A DNA stretch of 64,000 bases from VRUE01 sp963747765. GTDB lineage: Bacteria > Actinomycetota > Thermoleophilia > Solirubrobacterales > 70-9. Positions 1 through 8,732 of the stretch are shown one piece after another. The notes under the pieces are model-generated. The model saw nothing but the letters and a program-made list of their open reading frames with translations. It was not told where the DNA came from and made no database searches. The stretch's first letter is position 1, and the number at the start of each line of letters is the position of its first letter. The DNA is taken from assembly GCA_963747765.1 (NCBI GenBank), contig CAVVGH010000001.1, positions 248,001-312,000 of the forward strand, read 5' to 3'. The position numbers and the translations under genes are program-made.

Positions 1-1210
1 TGTCGAGTTGCGATGACGAAAGGAGACCGAAATGCACGGAAGTCGGAGTCGATTCCGGTGGCTGAAACCACCGGAGCGCCGAGCGATCGAAGAGCGGCTG
101 CGCGAAGGAGCTCGGATCAAAGCGGTAGTCGAGGAGTTCGGCTTCTCGCGCTCTACGGTGGTTCGGATTCGCGACCGGACGTCCCTGCGCCGCCGGCGAG
201 CAGAGCACTCGGGCCTGCGCCTTAGCTTCGAGGAGCGTGAGCAGATCAGCCGGGGGATCGCCGCCGGTCACTCGGCTCGCAGGATTGCCCGCGAGCTCGG
301 CCGCTCCCCTTCGACGATCACACGCGAGATCGAGCACGGCGGAGGGCGGCAGCGCTACCGGGCGCTCGGTGCCGAGCGAGGGGCCCTCTCTCGCCTCGCC
401 CGGCCCAAGGAGGGCAAGCTCTCGCGCTGCCCGCGGCTTGCGGCTGCGGTCGAAGCCGGCCTGAGAAGGCGCTGGTCCCCACAGCAGATATCGGCCAGAC
501 TGAAGATCGAATACCCCGAAGACCCGGAGATGCGGATCAGCCACGAGACGATCTACCAATCGCTATATGTCCAGTCGCGAGGCGAGCTGCGCCGCCAGCT
601 TGCCGCCAACCTGAGGCGCGGGCGCTCCAAGCGCCGCCCACGCAGGCAGGGGCCCGAGCTGCGCGGGCGGATCGTCGACATGGTGCCGATCTCCGAGCGG
701 CCCCCGGAGGTCGCAGACCGGACCGTCCCCGGCCACTGGGAGGGCGACCTGTTGGTCGGCAAGGCCAACCGCTCCTTCATCGCCACCCTGGTCGAGCGCC
801 AGACCCGCTTCGTGATGCTCGCCCGCCTGGGCAGCGATCGAAGTAGCGCCCACGCGAGCGCTGCGCTGGCCGAGCTGATCTCCCGCCTGCCCTCCCACCT
901 GGCCCTCTCGCTTACCTGGGACCAGGGCAACGAGCTCTCAGGGCACTTGGGATTCACGGCCGAGACCGGGGTCGCGGTGTACTTCTGCGATCCCCACTCG
1001 CCCTGGCAGCGGGGCTCAAACGAGAACACCAACGGCCTCTTGCGCCAGTACCTGCCCAAAGGCACCGATCTCGCTGCCCACGGCCAAGTTGAACTGGACG
1101 AGATCGCGGCCGAGCTGAACGGACGTCCCCGCCAGACCTTGGGCTGGGCCACCCCGGCTGAGAAGATGGAGGAGCTGTTGCGTTGACTGCTTGAGGCCGA
1201 GGTGGCAAAG
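1..1210 (+). mobile_element. IS30-family insertion sequence (left end at or beyond window edge)
   Basis: This is a one-gene insertion sequence recognised by its IS30-type transposase. The left terminus lies at or before base 1 and I could not identify inverted repeats with confidence. The sequence around 1177–1187 (GTTGCGTTGAC) resembles the right ends of IS30-family elements. A similar string (GTTGCGATGAC) near base 8 lies in the same, not inverted, orientation, so it is not a proven terminal repeat. The right boundary of about 1210 is an estimate. Confidence 0.6.
32..1186 (+). CDS. IS30-family transposase
   Basis: A 384-residue transposase that would cut and paste the surrounding element. 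The N-terminal half has two helix-turn-helix segments: one at about residues 15–45, and a typical IS30 HTH_38 at about 68–105 (EEREQISRGIAAG, then SPSTITREI). The catalytic DDE core follows. The first Asp is in HWEGDLLVGK (about residue 238), the second in LTWDQGNE (about 298), and the Glu in SPWQRGSNENTNG (about 336), all standard for the family. Length is normal and the frame is intact, so the element may be active. The ATG is preceded at good spacing by AAAGGAGA. It lies downstream of, and on the opposite strand to, the qcr operon. Confidence 0.93.
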   Translation: MHGSRSRFRWLKPPERRAIEERLREGARIKAVVEEFGFSRSTVVRIRDRTSLRRRRAEHSGLRLSFEEREQISRGIAAGHSARRIARELGRSPSTITREIEHGGGRQRYRALGAERGALSRLARPKEGKLSRCPRLAAAVEAGLRRRWSPQQISARLKIEYPEDPEMRISHETIYQSLYVQSRGELRRQLAANLRRGRSKRRPRRQGPELRGRIVDMVPISERPPEVADRTVPGHWEGDLLVGKANRSFIATLVERQTRFVMLARLGSDRSSAHASAALAELISRLPSHLALSLTWDQGNELSGHLGFTAETGVAVYFCDPHSPWQRGSNENTNGLLRQYLPKGTDLAAHGQVELDEIAAELNGRPRQTLGWATPAEKMEELLR

Positions 1211-1264
1211 GGTTCAGCCGTGCACAGGGGTCGGGCTGGAGCGAACCGGATAGGCACGACTCAT

Positions 1265-1969
1265 CTAGTCGCGCGAGGCGAGGAAATCGGCGATCTCGTC
1301 GAGCTTCTTCTGCGGGAATTCGCGGAAGGACGGCATGATGCCCGGCCCAATTTCAACCGAGCGGATGATCGCCGCTCGGGGAATGAGCTGGCCGATGTGG
1401 GTCAGCTCGGGCCCCGGCCCCTCGTTGCCGTTCTCGCCAAGCTTGTGGCAGGCCAGGCAACCGGATTCGGCGACCAGCTCCTTGCCGGCCTCATACCGGG
1501 GGGCGACCTTCATGTCGATCTCGTTGGGCGAGCCCGTCACTGCCCCCGCATAGGTCAGGTAGGCCATCGCGAGAATCGTCAGGATTCCGGCACTCGTCGC
1601 GATCGGCCGGCGGCCCGGATGGCGCTCGGGCCCACGATCGTAGAACGGCAGCAACAGCAGCAGCACCATGCAGATGGTCGGGATCCCGATCGCCGCCAAC
1701 GGAACCAGCTCGGGGCGGGCTTTGAGCACCCGCAGGACCTCGAAGAGGAAGTAGAAGTACCACTCGGGGCGCGGCACGTAGCTGGTCGACGTGGGATCCA
1801 CCTTGGGCCCCTGCTCGGCACCGAGGACGATCGACATCGCGATGATCACGCCGACGACGATCAGCGCCATCGCCGAGTCCTTCAGCACCGCGTAGGGGAA
1901 GAAGGGCTTGCCCTTCTTCTTGAGAAACTCGTACTCCTCCAGATATGCCTGCTTATCGGCGGGCTTCAT
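1265..1969 (-). CDS. qcrC: QcrC-type subunit: cytochrome b subunit IV fused to cytochrome c
   Basis: A 234-residue membrane subunit of menaquinol:cytochrome c reductase. Residues 1–145 match subunit IV (cytochrome b C-terminal half) with three hydrophobic segments and the Qo-site motif PEWY at 68–71. Residues 150–234 form a cytochrome c domain with CLACH (171–175) as the haem c attachment site and Met212 in GIMPSF as probable sixth ligand. This fusion is the organisation known from Bacillus QcrC, whereas most actinobacteria have a dihaem QcrC and a full-length QcrB. The ATG at 1969 overlaps the stop of qcrB in an ATGA, showing translational coupling. A longer reading to 2440 in this frame is only a shadow of qcrB. 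Confidence 0.93.
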   Translation of the reverse strand: MKPADKQAYLEEYEFLKKKGKPFFPYAVLKDSAMALIVVGVIIAMSIVLGAEQGPKVDPTSTSYVPRPEWYFYFLFEVLRVLKARPELVPLAAIGIPTICMVLLLLLPFYDRGPERHPGRRPIATSAGILTILAMAYLTYAGAVTGSPNEIDMKVAPRYEAGKELVAESGCLACHKLGENGNEGPGPELTHIGQLIPRAAIIRSVEIGPGIMPSFREFPQKKLDEIADFLASRD

Positions 1970-2856
1970 CGTTTCGCCTGCTCTCCGTTGCCGCTGCCCG
2001 CCGCGTCGAGCTGGGCGGCCGCAGACGCACCCTTGGGCTTCGCGGCCCGCACCCACGGCGGTGCCGTGGTGCCAAGCTTGACCACCAGGTAGAGGTGGGC
2101 GCCGATCAGGGCGATGATCGCGCCCGGGACGAGAAGCATGTGGATCGAGTAGAAGCGGGAGAGGGTCGTCGCCCCGAGCTCCGGTCCGGCCCGCAGGAAG
2201 TCGCTCAGGTAGGGGCCGAGCACCGGCCCGGTTCCGTTGATGTTGATCCCCACCACCGAGGCCCAGAAGGAGCGCTGGTCGAACGGCAGCAGATAGCCGG
2301 TGAACGCCATCGTCATCGTCAGGATCAGCAGCACCACGCCGATCACCCAGTTCAGCTCCCGCGGGTACTTGTAGGCGCCGAAGAAGAACGTGCGGCCCAT
2401 GTGCAGGAAGATCAGGATCACCATCACGCTCGATCCCCACTTGTGCATACCGTGCACAAACGAGCCGAGGAAGACGTCGTTGTTGATGTGGGCGATGGAG
2501 GCGTAGGCGTCCGAGGTGGATGGCGTGTAGAACATCGCCAGGAAGACCCCCGTGGTGGCCTGCACGATGAAGGCAAAGAGCGTGGCGGAGCCGAGCGTGT
2601 AGAACCAGTTGGTCCCCTTCGGCACCTTGCGGTAGAGCATCCCGGTCAGGAAGCCGGATGCCGCCGTTCGCTGGTCCACCCAGGCGAGGACGTCGGCGGG
2701 CGCCTCCTTGGCGCTGCTGGAAATCCGCTGAGCGTCCGAGGGTCGCTCGGGCGGGGAGGCCTTGAGGTCGGCCGGGGCGGGCGCCCGCCCTCCCTTCGCC
2801 TCGCCGGGCTTGGCCGGCTTGCGGAGCGGAGCGGGGATCAGCGCATCGAGCTTCAT
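1966..2856 (-). CDS. qcrB: QcrB, cytochrome b6-type subunit
   Basis: A 296-residue cytochrome b N-terminal (b6-like) subunit that carries the two b haems of the bc complex. Likely haem ligands are His138/His152 and His239/His254; the 14 and 15 residue spacings match b6-type proteins. Four hydrophobic helices run from about residue 85 to 260. A hydrophilic extension of about 60 residues precedes the first helix and about 35 residues follow the last, so the protein is longer than classic b6 or Bacillus QcrB. The Cys that holds haem c-n in b6 proteins (FYCLG context) is Thr87 here (FYTLG), so a covalent third haem is not expected. It lies between qcrA and qcrC in one operon. Confidence 0.93.
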   Translation of the reverse strand: MKLDALIPAPLRKPAKPGEAKGGRAPAPADLKASPPERPSDAQRISSSAKEAPADVLAWVDQRTAASGFLTGMLYRKVPKGTNWFYTLGSATLFAFIVQATTGVFLAMFYTPSTSDAYASIAHINNDVFLGSFVHGMHKWGSSVMVILIFLHMGRTFFFGAYKYPRELNWVIGVVLLILTMTMAFTGYLLPFDQRSFWASVVGININGTGPVLGPYLSDFLRAGPELGATTLSRFYSIHMLLVPGAIIALIGAHLYLVVKLGTTAPPWVRAAKPKGASAAAQLDAAGSGNGEQAKR

Positions 2857-2869
2857 CGTCGGCTATGCC

Positions 2870-3547
2870 TCACTGGCTGGGCGGCGGGAAGGTGGACGGG
2901 CGCGGTGGGTAAAGGTATTCCCAGATACCCCCGGTGAACTCCCCCGGATCGCGGGCTCGAACCGGTTCGAGCTGAGAGGTGACGCTGTAGCGGGGGCCGA
3001 GCTCGACCTGGCCGTTGCGGATGCGAGTCTGGAAATGGTCGAGCGGTCGCACCGGGGGCCCGCCGATTCGCTTGCCCTCGAAGTCGTAGACGCCCCCGTG
3101 ACAGGGGCAGATGAAGTTGCCCGCCGCCTCGACGAAACGGACGGGGCAACCCAGGTGCGTGCAGCGGTTGGAAACCGCGACGATCGTCCTGGGGTCCTCG
3201 CCGAGCTGCTTGGACCCCTTGCGAACGTAGACCGTCGTCTCGCCCGTCACGCCGATCCCGGGAGTTTCGGTGAAGACCAGCTGGCGGTAGGTCGTGTCGA
3301 CGAAGTCGTCCACCGGCCCAACCGCTTCCCAGTGCTCCTCGCCACGGTGGAAGATCGGCGCGACCGCGAAGCCGACGGCCGGCAGGATTATCGCTGCCCC
3401 CGCCACGCCCCCCAGTCCCTGGGCCGCGATCGTGAAGGCGCGACGCCGAGTCATCGACTCGCCCTCGAAGTAGCCGGGCGGCTTGGGCGCCGCCCGTTCC
3501 TGCGGGGTCAACTCGGCCCCGTTTTGCTTGTTCGCTGCGTCAGCCAC
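2870..3547 (-). CDS. qcrA: Rieske iron–sulfur protein QcrA
   Basis: A 225-residue Rieske subunit of the bc complex and first gene of the operon. A twin-arginine motif (TRRRAF, 33–38) precedes a hydrophobic anchor at 42–65, consistent with Tat export and retention as an N-terminal anchor. The 2Fe-2S ligands are visible: CTHLGC (129–134) and CPCHGG (147–152), giving Cys129, His131, Cys147 and His150, with Cys134 and Cys149 placed for the structural disulfide. It is separated from qcrB by only 13 bp. The operon probably passes electrons from menaquinol to the cytochrome c domain of qcrC. Confidence 0.95.
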   Translation of the reverse strand: MADAANKQNGAELTPQERAAPKPPGYFEGESMTRRRAFTIAAQGLGGVAGAAIILPAVGFAVAPIFHRGEEHWEAVGPVDDFVDTTYRQLVFTETPGIGVTGETTVYVRKGSKQLGEDPRTIVAVSNRCTHLGCPVRFVEAAGNFICPCHGGVYDFEGKRIGGPPVRPLDHFQTRIRNGQVELGPRYSVTSQLEPVRARDPGEFTGGIWEYLYPPRPSTFPPPSQ

Positions 3548-3808
3548 TCTCCACCAGGTGCAAGAAGGACGGGAGTTTAGTGGCTCTCCAAGAGGTGGCG
3601 GCGCGCAACCGCAGCGAGTGGCGAAGGGCCGGCGGCGAGACTCTGCGAGGACCCAGATGCGGCAGGCAAGGTTTGTGTAGCGCCGGTTAACGACCGAGAC
3701 GTTTGCGCGGCAGCGCCTGGTATAAGCAACTCCAGGTGTTTTTCATGCCCGTCGTGTCGGCGTGGGTCTGGGAAGGGGAAGCAAGATCGATCGAGGCAGC
3801 GGCGGAGG

Positions 3809-6800
3809 ATGAGGCGAGCTTCAGGAGGAAATGCCGGCGGCTCGGCCGCCACGGCAGGCGGCAAGGTGCCCCTTGCCTTCCGCAAGCCCTATGGGCTGCT
3901 GGTCGTCGCGGTGCTCGCGATCGCGGTGCTGGCGGTCCTCGGCCAGGGAGTCGAGGGCAAGCTCCGCCCCAGCTCGCCCAGCATCCCGGGCACCGACTCC
4001 GCTCGCGCCAACGATCTTCTCCACAGCCACTTCGGCGATACGGCGCCCTTTGCCATCCTCCTGCAGGGACCGCCGGCCGAACTCGAAAAGCAGGGCCCGG
4101 CGCTGATCCGCGCGCTGCGCTCCGACCCGACCGTCTCGACGATCTCGCCCTGGGACCGCGGCAGCGTCGCCCGCCTGCGCCCTGGTCCCCGCAAGGCACT
4201 GGTCGTCGTCGACTTCCACGTCGCCGCCGCGGAGGCGGTGCGCGAAACCGTGCCGTATCTGAACGAAACCCTCGAAAGGCGGATCTCGCCGCCCGTTCGC
4301 GCCACGCAGTCGGGTTTCGCGAGCCTCTCGCGAGCGGTGCAAGACGAATCGGTGCGGTCAACCGAACGCGCCGAGCTGATCGCGATCCCCTTCCTGCTGA
4401 TCGTCCTGCTGCTGGTCTTCCGCTCGCCGGTCGCGGCGGCGATCCCGCTCGCCTTCGGCGCCGTAACGGTCACCGCTTCCCGCGGCGTCCTGGCGCTCGC
4501 CGCCTCCCAGATCGACATCGACAGCACAGCGCTGACCGTCTGCTCGATGATGGGCCTGGCGCTTGGAGTCGACTACGCGCTGCTGATGGTCTCCCGCTTC
4601 CGCGAGGAGCTCGCGGCGGGTGCGGCGCCGCTGGAGGCGGCGTGGATGACCCGCCGCACCGCAGGCCGCACGACCGCGTTCGCCGGCTCGACGCTCTTCC
4701 TGGCGATGCTCGTGACCCTCTTCGTCATGCCGGGGAAGCTGCTGATCTCGCTGGCCGGCGCCGCGATCGTCGTCACCGCGATAAGCGTCCTGGTCGCCAC
4801 CCTGGTCATCCCGCCGCTACTGATGCTCACAGGTCACAACCTCAACCGCTGGCGACTCGGCGGGGAGGCCGGCGGCGAGCGTGTGATGGCGCTGGTCGGG
4901 GCCGCTCTGCGCCGGCCGCTCGTCGCGGCGCTTTTGATCGGCGTTCTGGTGCTGTTGCTGGCGGCACCGGTCCTTGGCCTGAAGACGGGGCCGCTGAGCG
5001 CTGAGCAGCTGCCCGCCTCCAATCCCGCCCGTCAAGACGCCGAACGGATCGCCGCTGCAGTCGGGCCCGGCTGGGACGCGCCATTCGTGGTCGTCGCGGT
5101 CGCCAACGGAGGGCAGATCACCGAGCACAAGAGCCTCGCCGCCCTCTCGCGCTGGCAGCGGCGCATCGCCGCCGACCCCGGCGTGCAGGCGGTGATCGGC
5201 CCCGGTCAGATCAGGCGGCGGGTGAAGCCATTGCAGAGAAGCGGCAACAACCTGCTGGCGGGAAGAGGTGAAGCCAACCCGGAGGAATTCAAGAAGCTCG
5301 GCCGGCGGCTGGGCGGCGCGACCCAGGGTGTCAAGCGACTTCGGTCGGGGCTGGCGAAGGCAACCTACGGGGCGGACCTGCTGGCAACCGGGTCGGGACG
5401 GGCGGGCGCCGGAGCCGAACAGCTGGAAGGCGGCATCGCTCGCGTCGCGTCCGGGGCGCAGGAAGCAACCGGGGCGCTGAGTCGCCTCTCCGCCGGCTCG
5501 GGGAAGCTCGCCGAAGGCCAGCAGGCGGCCGAGGGGGGCGCCTTTTCGGTTCGCCAAAGCGCCAGCGACCTGCTGGGCGGCCTGCGCGGGCGCGCCCTGG
5601 AGCGAGCGCGCGGGCTGCGCGACGAACTGAAGCAGCGTGCCGCCACCGAACCTCAGCTGGCCGGCACCGCGCGTGCGGCGGAACGGGTCGTCGAAGCCGT
5701 GGCGATCGCCCGCAACGAAGCGCAGCACCTGCACACCGAATCGACCAACCTCCACAACGGCACCGTGAAGCTCATGAACGGCGCCAACAGACTGCACGAC
5801 GGTGCGGCAAAGCTGGCCGAATCGGCTGCCGCGCTGCCGAGTGGACTGGAACGCCTCCAGGGAGGAGCCTCACAGCTCGTCGACGGGCTGGGACAGTTGA
5901 AGGGCGGCGCCGACACATTGGAACAGCGACTGGCGGAGGGCTTCCGGCGCTCGCGACCGCTGCAGACCGGCCTGCGCCGCGCCAACGTTCGCGTCTCGAC
6001 CGGAGCCGCCCGCTTCGACCGTCGCGTCAGCGGGCTGCGCCGCAGCTCGCCCGGAATCTTCGACTCCGGCTACTTCGTCCTGTCGGCGCTGCAGGGATCG
6101 CCTCCGGCAGAGCGCAAGCAGGTCTCCCAGATCGTTGACCTGAAGGGCGGCGGACAGGCGGCTCAGATGCTCGTCATACCCCGCTACACCTTCAACACGC
6201 CGGGTTCGATCGCACTCAACCAGCGACTCAACCGGGATGCCGCCAAGCTCGCGGCTGCGGCCGATGCCAGGACCGGCGTGACCGGTGCCGCGGCGGAACT
6301 GATCGACTACACCGACACGCTCTCGGCGCGCATATCGGTGATGGTCGCCGTGATCGCGCTCGCCACCTTCCTCGTCCTGGTTGCGATTCTGCGCGCGATC
6401 CCGCTCGCGGCCATCGCGGTCGCGCTGAACCTCGTCACGGTCGCCGTCGCGTTCGGGGTCCTCACCCTGCTCTTCCAGGTGCCTGAGGGCTGGCCGCTGG
6501 GCGGGCGAACCTACGTCGACGCGATCGGCGCCGCGGGGATCTTCGGCATCGTCTTCGGGCTCTCGATCGACTATGCCGTCTTCCTCTTGATGCGGATGCG
6601 CGAGCACCATGACAACGGCGCTCCGCATGCGGAGGCGATCGGGTTCGGGCTGGAGCGCACGGCCCGTGTGATCACCGGCGCTGCGGCGATCATGACTGCG
6701 GTCTTCGTCGTCTTCGCCGGCGCGCCGATCGCCACCGTCAGCCAGCTCGGGGTCGGGCTGACCGTCGCAGTCCTCCTCGACGCCACCGTGATCCGCATCG

Positions 6801-6910
6801 TGCTGCTGCCCGCCCTGATGCTGCTGCTGGGCGATTGGGTCTGGTGGCTGCCTCGCCCCTTCGAGCGAATCCTGCCCAGGATCGATCTTCACGGCTCTCG
6901 GGCGGGTTAA
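3809..6910 (+). CDS. MMPL/RND-family exporter
   Basis: A 1033-residue membrane transporter with two copies of the MMPL fold. Each has one helix, a large outer loop and a cluster of helices (about residues 30–50 and 185–375; then 390–415 and 830–1020). The second outer loop (about 490–740) is rich in Ala/Gly coiled-coil repeats of the L..G....L..G kind seen in YhgE-like and some MmpL proteins. Such proteins use the proton gradient to export lipids or other hydrophobic molecules; the substrate here cannot be told. The ATG at 3809 has GGAGG directly against it, so the true start could be the in-frame GTG at 3866. It is transcribed divergently from qcrA with a 261-bp gap. Confidence 0.85.
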   Translation: MRRASGGNAGGSAATAGGKVPLAFRKPYGLLVVAVLAIAVLAVLGQGVEGKLRPSSPSIPGTDSARANDLLHSHFGDTAPFAILLQGPPAELEKQGPALIRALRSDPTVSTISPWDRGSVARLRPGPRKALVVVDFHVAAAEAVRETVPYLNETLERRISPPVRATQSGFASLSRAVQDESVRSTERAELIAIPFLLIVLLLVFRSPVAAAIPLAFGAVTVTASRGVLALAASQIDIDSTALTVCSMMGLALGVDYALLMVSRFREELAAGAAPLEAAWMTRRTAGRTTAFAGSTLFLAMLVTLFVMPGKLLISLAGAAIVVTAISVLVATLVIPPLLMLTGHNLNRWRLGGEAGGERVMALVGAALRRPLVAALLIGVLVLLLAAPVLGLKTGPLSAEQLPASNPARQDAERIAAAVGPGWDAPFVVVAVANGGQITEHKSLAALSRWQRRIAADPGVQAVIGPGQIRRRVKPLQRSGNNLLAGRGEANPEEFKKLGRRLGGATQGVKRLRSGLAKATYGADLLATGSGRAGAGAEQLEGGIARVASGAQEATGALSRLSAGSGKLAEGQQAAEGGAFSVRQSASDLLGGLRGRALERARGLRDELKQRAATEPQLAGTARAAERVVEAVAIARNEAQHLHTESTNLHNGTVKLMNGANRLHDGAAKLAESAAALPSGLERLQGGASQLVDGLGQLKGGADTLEQRLAEGFRRSRPLQTGLRRANVRVSTGAARFDRRVSGLRRSSPGIFDSGYFVLSALQGSPPAERKQVSQIVDLKGGGQAAQMLVIPRYTFNTPGSIALNQRLNRDAAKLAAAADARTGVTGAAAELIDYTDTLSARISVMVAVIALATFLVLVAILRAIPLAAIAVALNLVTVAVAFGVLTLLFQVPEGWPLGGRTYVDAIGAAGIFGIVFGLSIDYAVFLLMRMREHHDNGAPHAEAIGFGLERTARVITGAAAIMTAVFVVFAGAPIATVSQLGVGLTVAVLLDATVIRIVLLPALMLLLGDWVWWLPRPFERILPRIDLHGSRAG

Positions 6911-6939
6911 TGGAAGGGACAAGACTCGTGTATTTTGGC

Positions 6940-7009
6940 CTTAGGGTTGCGTACGGGGGGGTCCGCCATCGTGCCCGGCGGCGGCACCCCGTCTTTAGCG
7001 GACAGGAGG
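6940..7009 (+). promoter_or_regulatory. Structured 5' leader before the small secreted protein gene
   Basis: The leader can form an outer stem GTCCGC (6960–6965) with GCGGAC (6999–7004) and an inner stem GTGCC/GGCAC around a GC-rich loop. The Shine–Dalgarno AGGAGG (7004–7009) sits exactly at the foot of the outer stem, so folding could affect translation. I do not match it to a known riboswitch class. Confidence 0.3.
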
Positions 7010-7017
7010 ACTGATTG

Positions 7018-7524
7018 GTGGGCAGGCCGGCAAGGAAATCGTCGTCGTTCAGGCTGGGTATCGCAGTCGCTGCCGCATTGCTGCTCCTCGTCCCGCTGGT
7101 TCAGGCCGAAGAAGTGGAAGTCAACCGCGACGAATACGTGCAGCGCGTCGACGCCATCTGCAAGAAGAGCAAGGCCACCAACGAACGCATCCTCCATGGT
7201 GTGAAGAAGCTGGTCGTCAAGCGCAAGGCCTACGCCCTCGCCGGCAAGCGCGTCCTGCGCGCCGCGCGCTCCTTCGCCCGTTCCGTGCAGCAGATCGCCA
7301 GCGTGCCACAGCCGGCCGCCGACCACGCCACGCTGCAGAGGTGGATCGGCTACCTGAGGACCGAGAAGTCCCTGCTCCTGCGGATCGGCAAGGCGCTCAA
7401 GGAGGGCAAGACCAGGTTGGTGAGCAGGCTTGAATCGAAGGTCAGCCACGTCAACCGTCAGGCAAACAACACCGTCTTCAGCTTCGAATTCGCCTACTGC
7501 GACAAGGAAGTCCGAGCCAGTTGA
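7018..7524 (+). CDS. Small secreted alpha-helical protein, function unknown
   Basis: About 168 residues. An N-terminal basic stretch and hydrophobic core ending at VQAEE (about residue 30) form a signal peptide. The mature part is helical, rich in Lys/Arg/Ala, and has two Cys (one in DAICKKSK, one in AYCDKE near the C-terminus) that could form a disulfide. I recognise no family. The GTG at 7018 is preferred over the TTG at 7015 because AGGAGG ends 8 bases upstream. Its stop overlaps the next start as TTGA, so the two genes are probably co-translated. Confidence 0.7.
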   Translation: MGRPARKSSSFRLGIAVAAALLLLVPLVQAEEVEVNRDEYVQRVDAICKKSKATNERILHGVKKLVVKRKAYALAGKRVLRAARSFARSVQQIASVPQPAADHATLQRWIGYLRTEKSLLLRIGKALKEGKTRLVSRLESKVSHVNRQANNTVFSFEFAYCDKEVRAS

Positions 7525-8297
7525 GGTTGGCCGGCGCCATCGCTGCCGCGCTGATCGTGACGCTCGGCGCCAGCGGAGTGGCGCGGGGGGAGCGCACGCA
7601 GAGCGGCAACGTGACGGTCTCCTTCGACGGGGGCATCTCACCACGGGCGCTTCCCAGAACGGGCACCGCCCCGGTTGCGGTCAGCGTCGACAGCACCTTT
7701 CAGACAACCGATGGGTCCGACCCGCCGCCGCAGCTGCGCGAAATCGCGATCGGGATCAACCGCAAGGGCAAGATGTTCAGCCGCGGGCTCCCCACCTGCC
7801 GCATCCGAAGCATCCAACCTTCGACGACTACGGCGGCGCGGCGGATCTGCGGCGGCGCGATCATCGGCAGCGGTCACGTCAGCGTTCGGGTCAACCTGAC
7901 CAACCAGCCACCGTTCACGTTCGAGGGCCCGATGCTTGTCTTCAACGCAAAGCCGATCGGCGGCAAGCGCCGCCTGCTTGCCCAGGTCTACGGGCGCAAG
8001 CCACCCTCCGCGTTCGTCCTCACCTTCAAGGTCGTCAAGCAGAAGGGCACATTCGGGACGGTGATCAGGACGACCCTCCCGAAGTCGGCGAACAAGTGGG
8101 CCTACGTGACTCACTTCGACATGAGGCTGCGTCGCATCTACAACTACCGCGGTAAGCGGCACAGCTACGTCAGCGCCGGTTGCCCGGCCCCGGTCGGCTT
8201 TCCCAGCGCCGTCTACCCGTTCGCACGCGCCAAGTTCGGCTTCGCGGGCGGCGGCCAGGTCACCTCGACGCTGACCCGCAGCTGCAGCGTCCGCTAG
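7521..8297 (+). CDS. Secreted protein of unknown function, beta-rich
   Basis: 258 residues starting at a TTG that overlaps the stop of the preceding gene (TTGA). Residues 1–22 form a signal peptide (AAALIVTLGASGVARG). The rest looks like a beta-sandwich: short hydrophobic strands, few charges, and paired Cys (CRIRS, ICGG, GCPA, SCSVR). I recall similar secreted proteins of unknown function as common in Solirubrobacterales, but I assign no activity. The stop codon TAG (8295–8297) lies at the left boundary of the first composite repeat element. Confidence 0.65.
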   Translation: MRLAGAIAAALIVTLGASGVARGERTQSGNVTVSFDGGISPRALPRTGTAPVAVSVDSTFQTTDGSDPPPQLREIAIGINRKGKMFSRGLPTCRIRSIQPSTTTAARRICGGAIIGSGHVSVRVNLTNQPPFTFEGPMLVFNAKPIGGKRRLLAQVYGRKPPSAFVLTFKVVKQKGTFGTVIRTTLPKSANKWAYVTHFDMRLRRIYNYRGKRHSYVSAGCPAPVGFPSAVYPFARAKFGFAGGGQVTSTLTRSCSVR

Positions 8298-8485
8298 TTG
8301 GATCTTCCCGAAACGTTCGACCGGAAACCGGCCATCCGCTCCGCTCCGGCAGCGCCCGAATCCCCTTGCACCGGCAGCGCCTCCTTCTCCGAGACAGATG
8401 AAGGCACACATCTGGGACGCCGGGCGACTTATGGGCCGTATGCGGCGATGCTGCGTATCCGCTTTGCCCAGGTCCCCCCAGCCGG

Positions 8486-8600
8486 TCCGTTCGTCATTTG
8501 TACCGCTCTGCGACACAAAGAGCGAACGGAGTCTCGATCCGGCGACCCCCACCGGTCCGTTCGTCATTTGTACCGCTCTGCGACACAAAGAGCGAACGGA
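8486..8600 (+). repeat. Two tandem copies of the 47-nt hairpin unit
   Basis: Each unit folds as TCCGTTCG/CGAACGGA, then TTTGT/ACAAA, closed by a loop with CCGCTCTGCG. The second copy starts 70 bp after the first. The same unit recurs at 19631, 38668–38924 and 53133 (minus). Confidence 0.85.
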
Positions 8601-8675
8601 GCTCGTGTCCGCTGCGTTTGGGCCACATCTCGCGAAACGACGCCCGTATGCCCCTGACCGCCTGGGCCCCCTACC

Positions 8676-8732
8676 AGCCCCTCCCTGTTTGCCCTCCTAC
8701 TTGCAGGTGAGGAGGGCAAACAGGGAGGGGCT
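8676..8732 (+). repeat. Long perfect hairpin, 23-bp arms
   Basis: Perfect 23-bp arms (8676–8698 and 8710–8732; core TGTTTGCCCTCCT) enclose the 11-nt loop ACTTGCAGGTG. It has no T-tract, but its place between convergent genes would suit a bidirectional terminator. In copies 2 and 3 the loop is the reverse complement of this one. Confidence 0.85.

Noticed and set aside
3831..4106. ATG with strong AGGAGGAA upstream inside the exporter gene
   Set aside because: It is out of frame with the exporter and opens only a 91-codon Arg/Ser/Pro-rich frame typical of a shadow.
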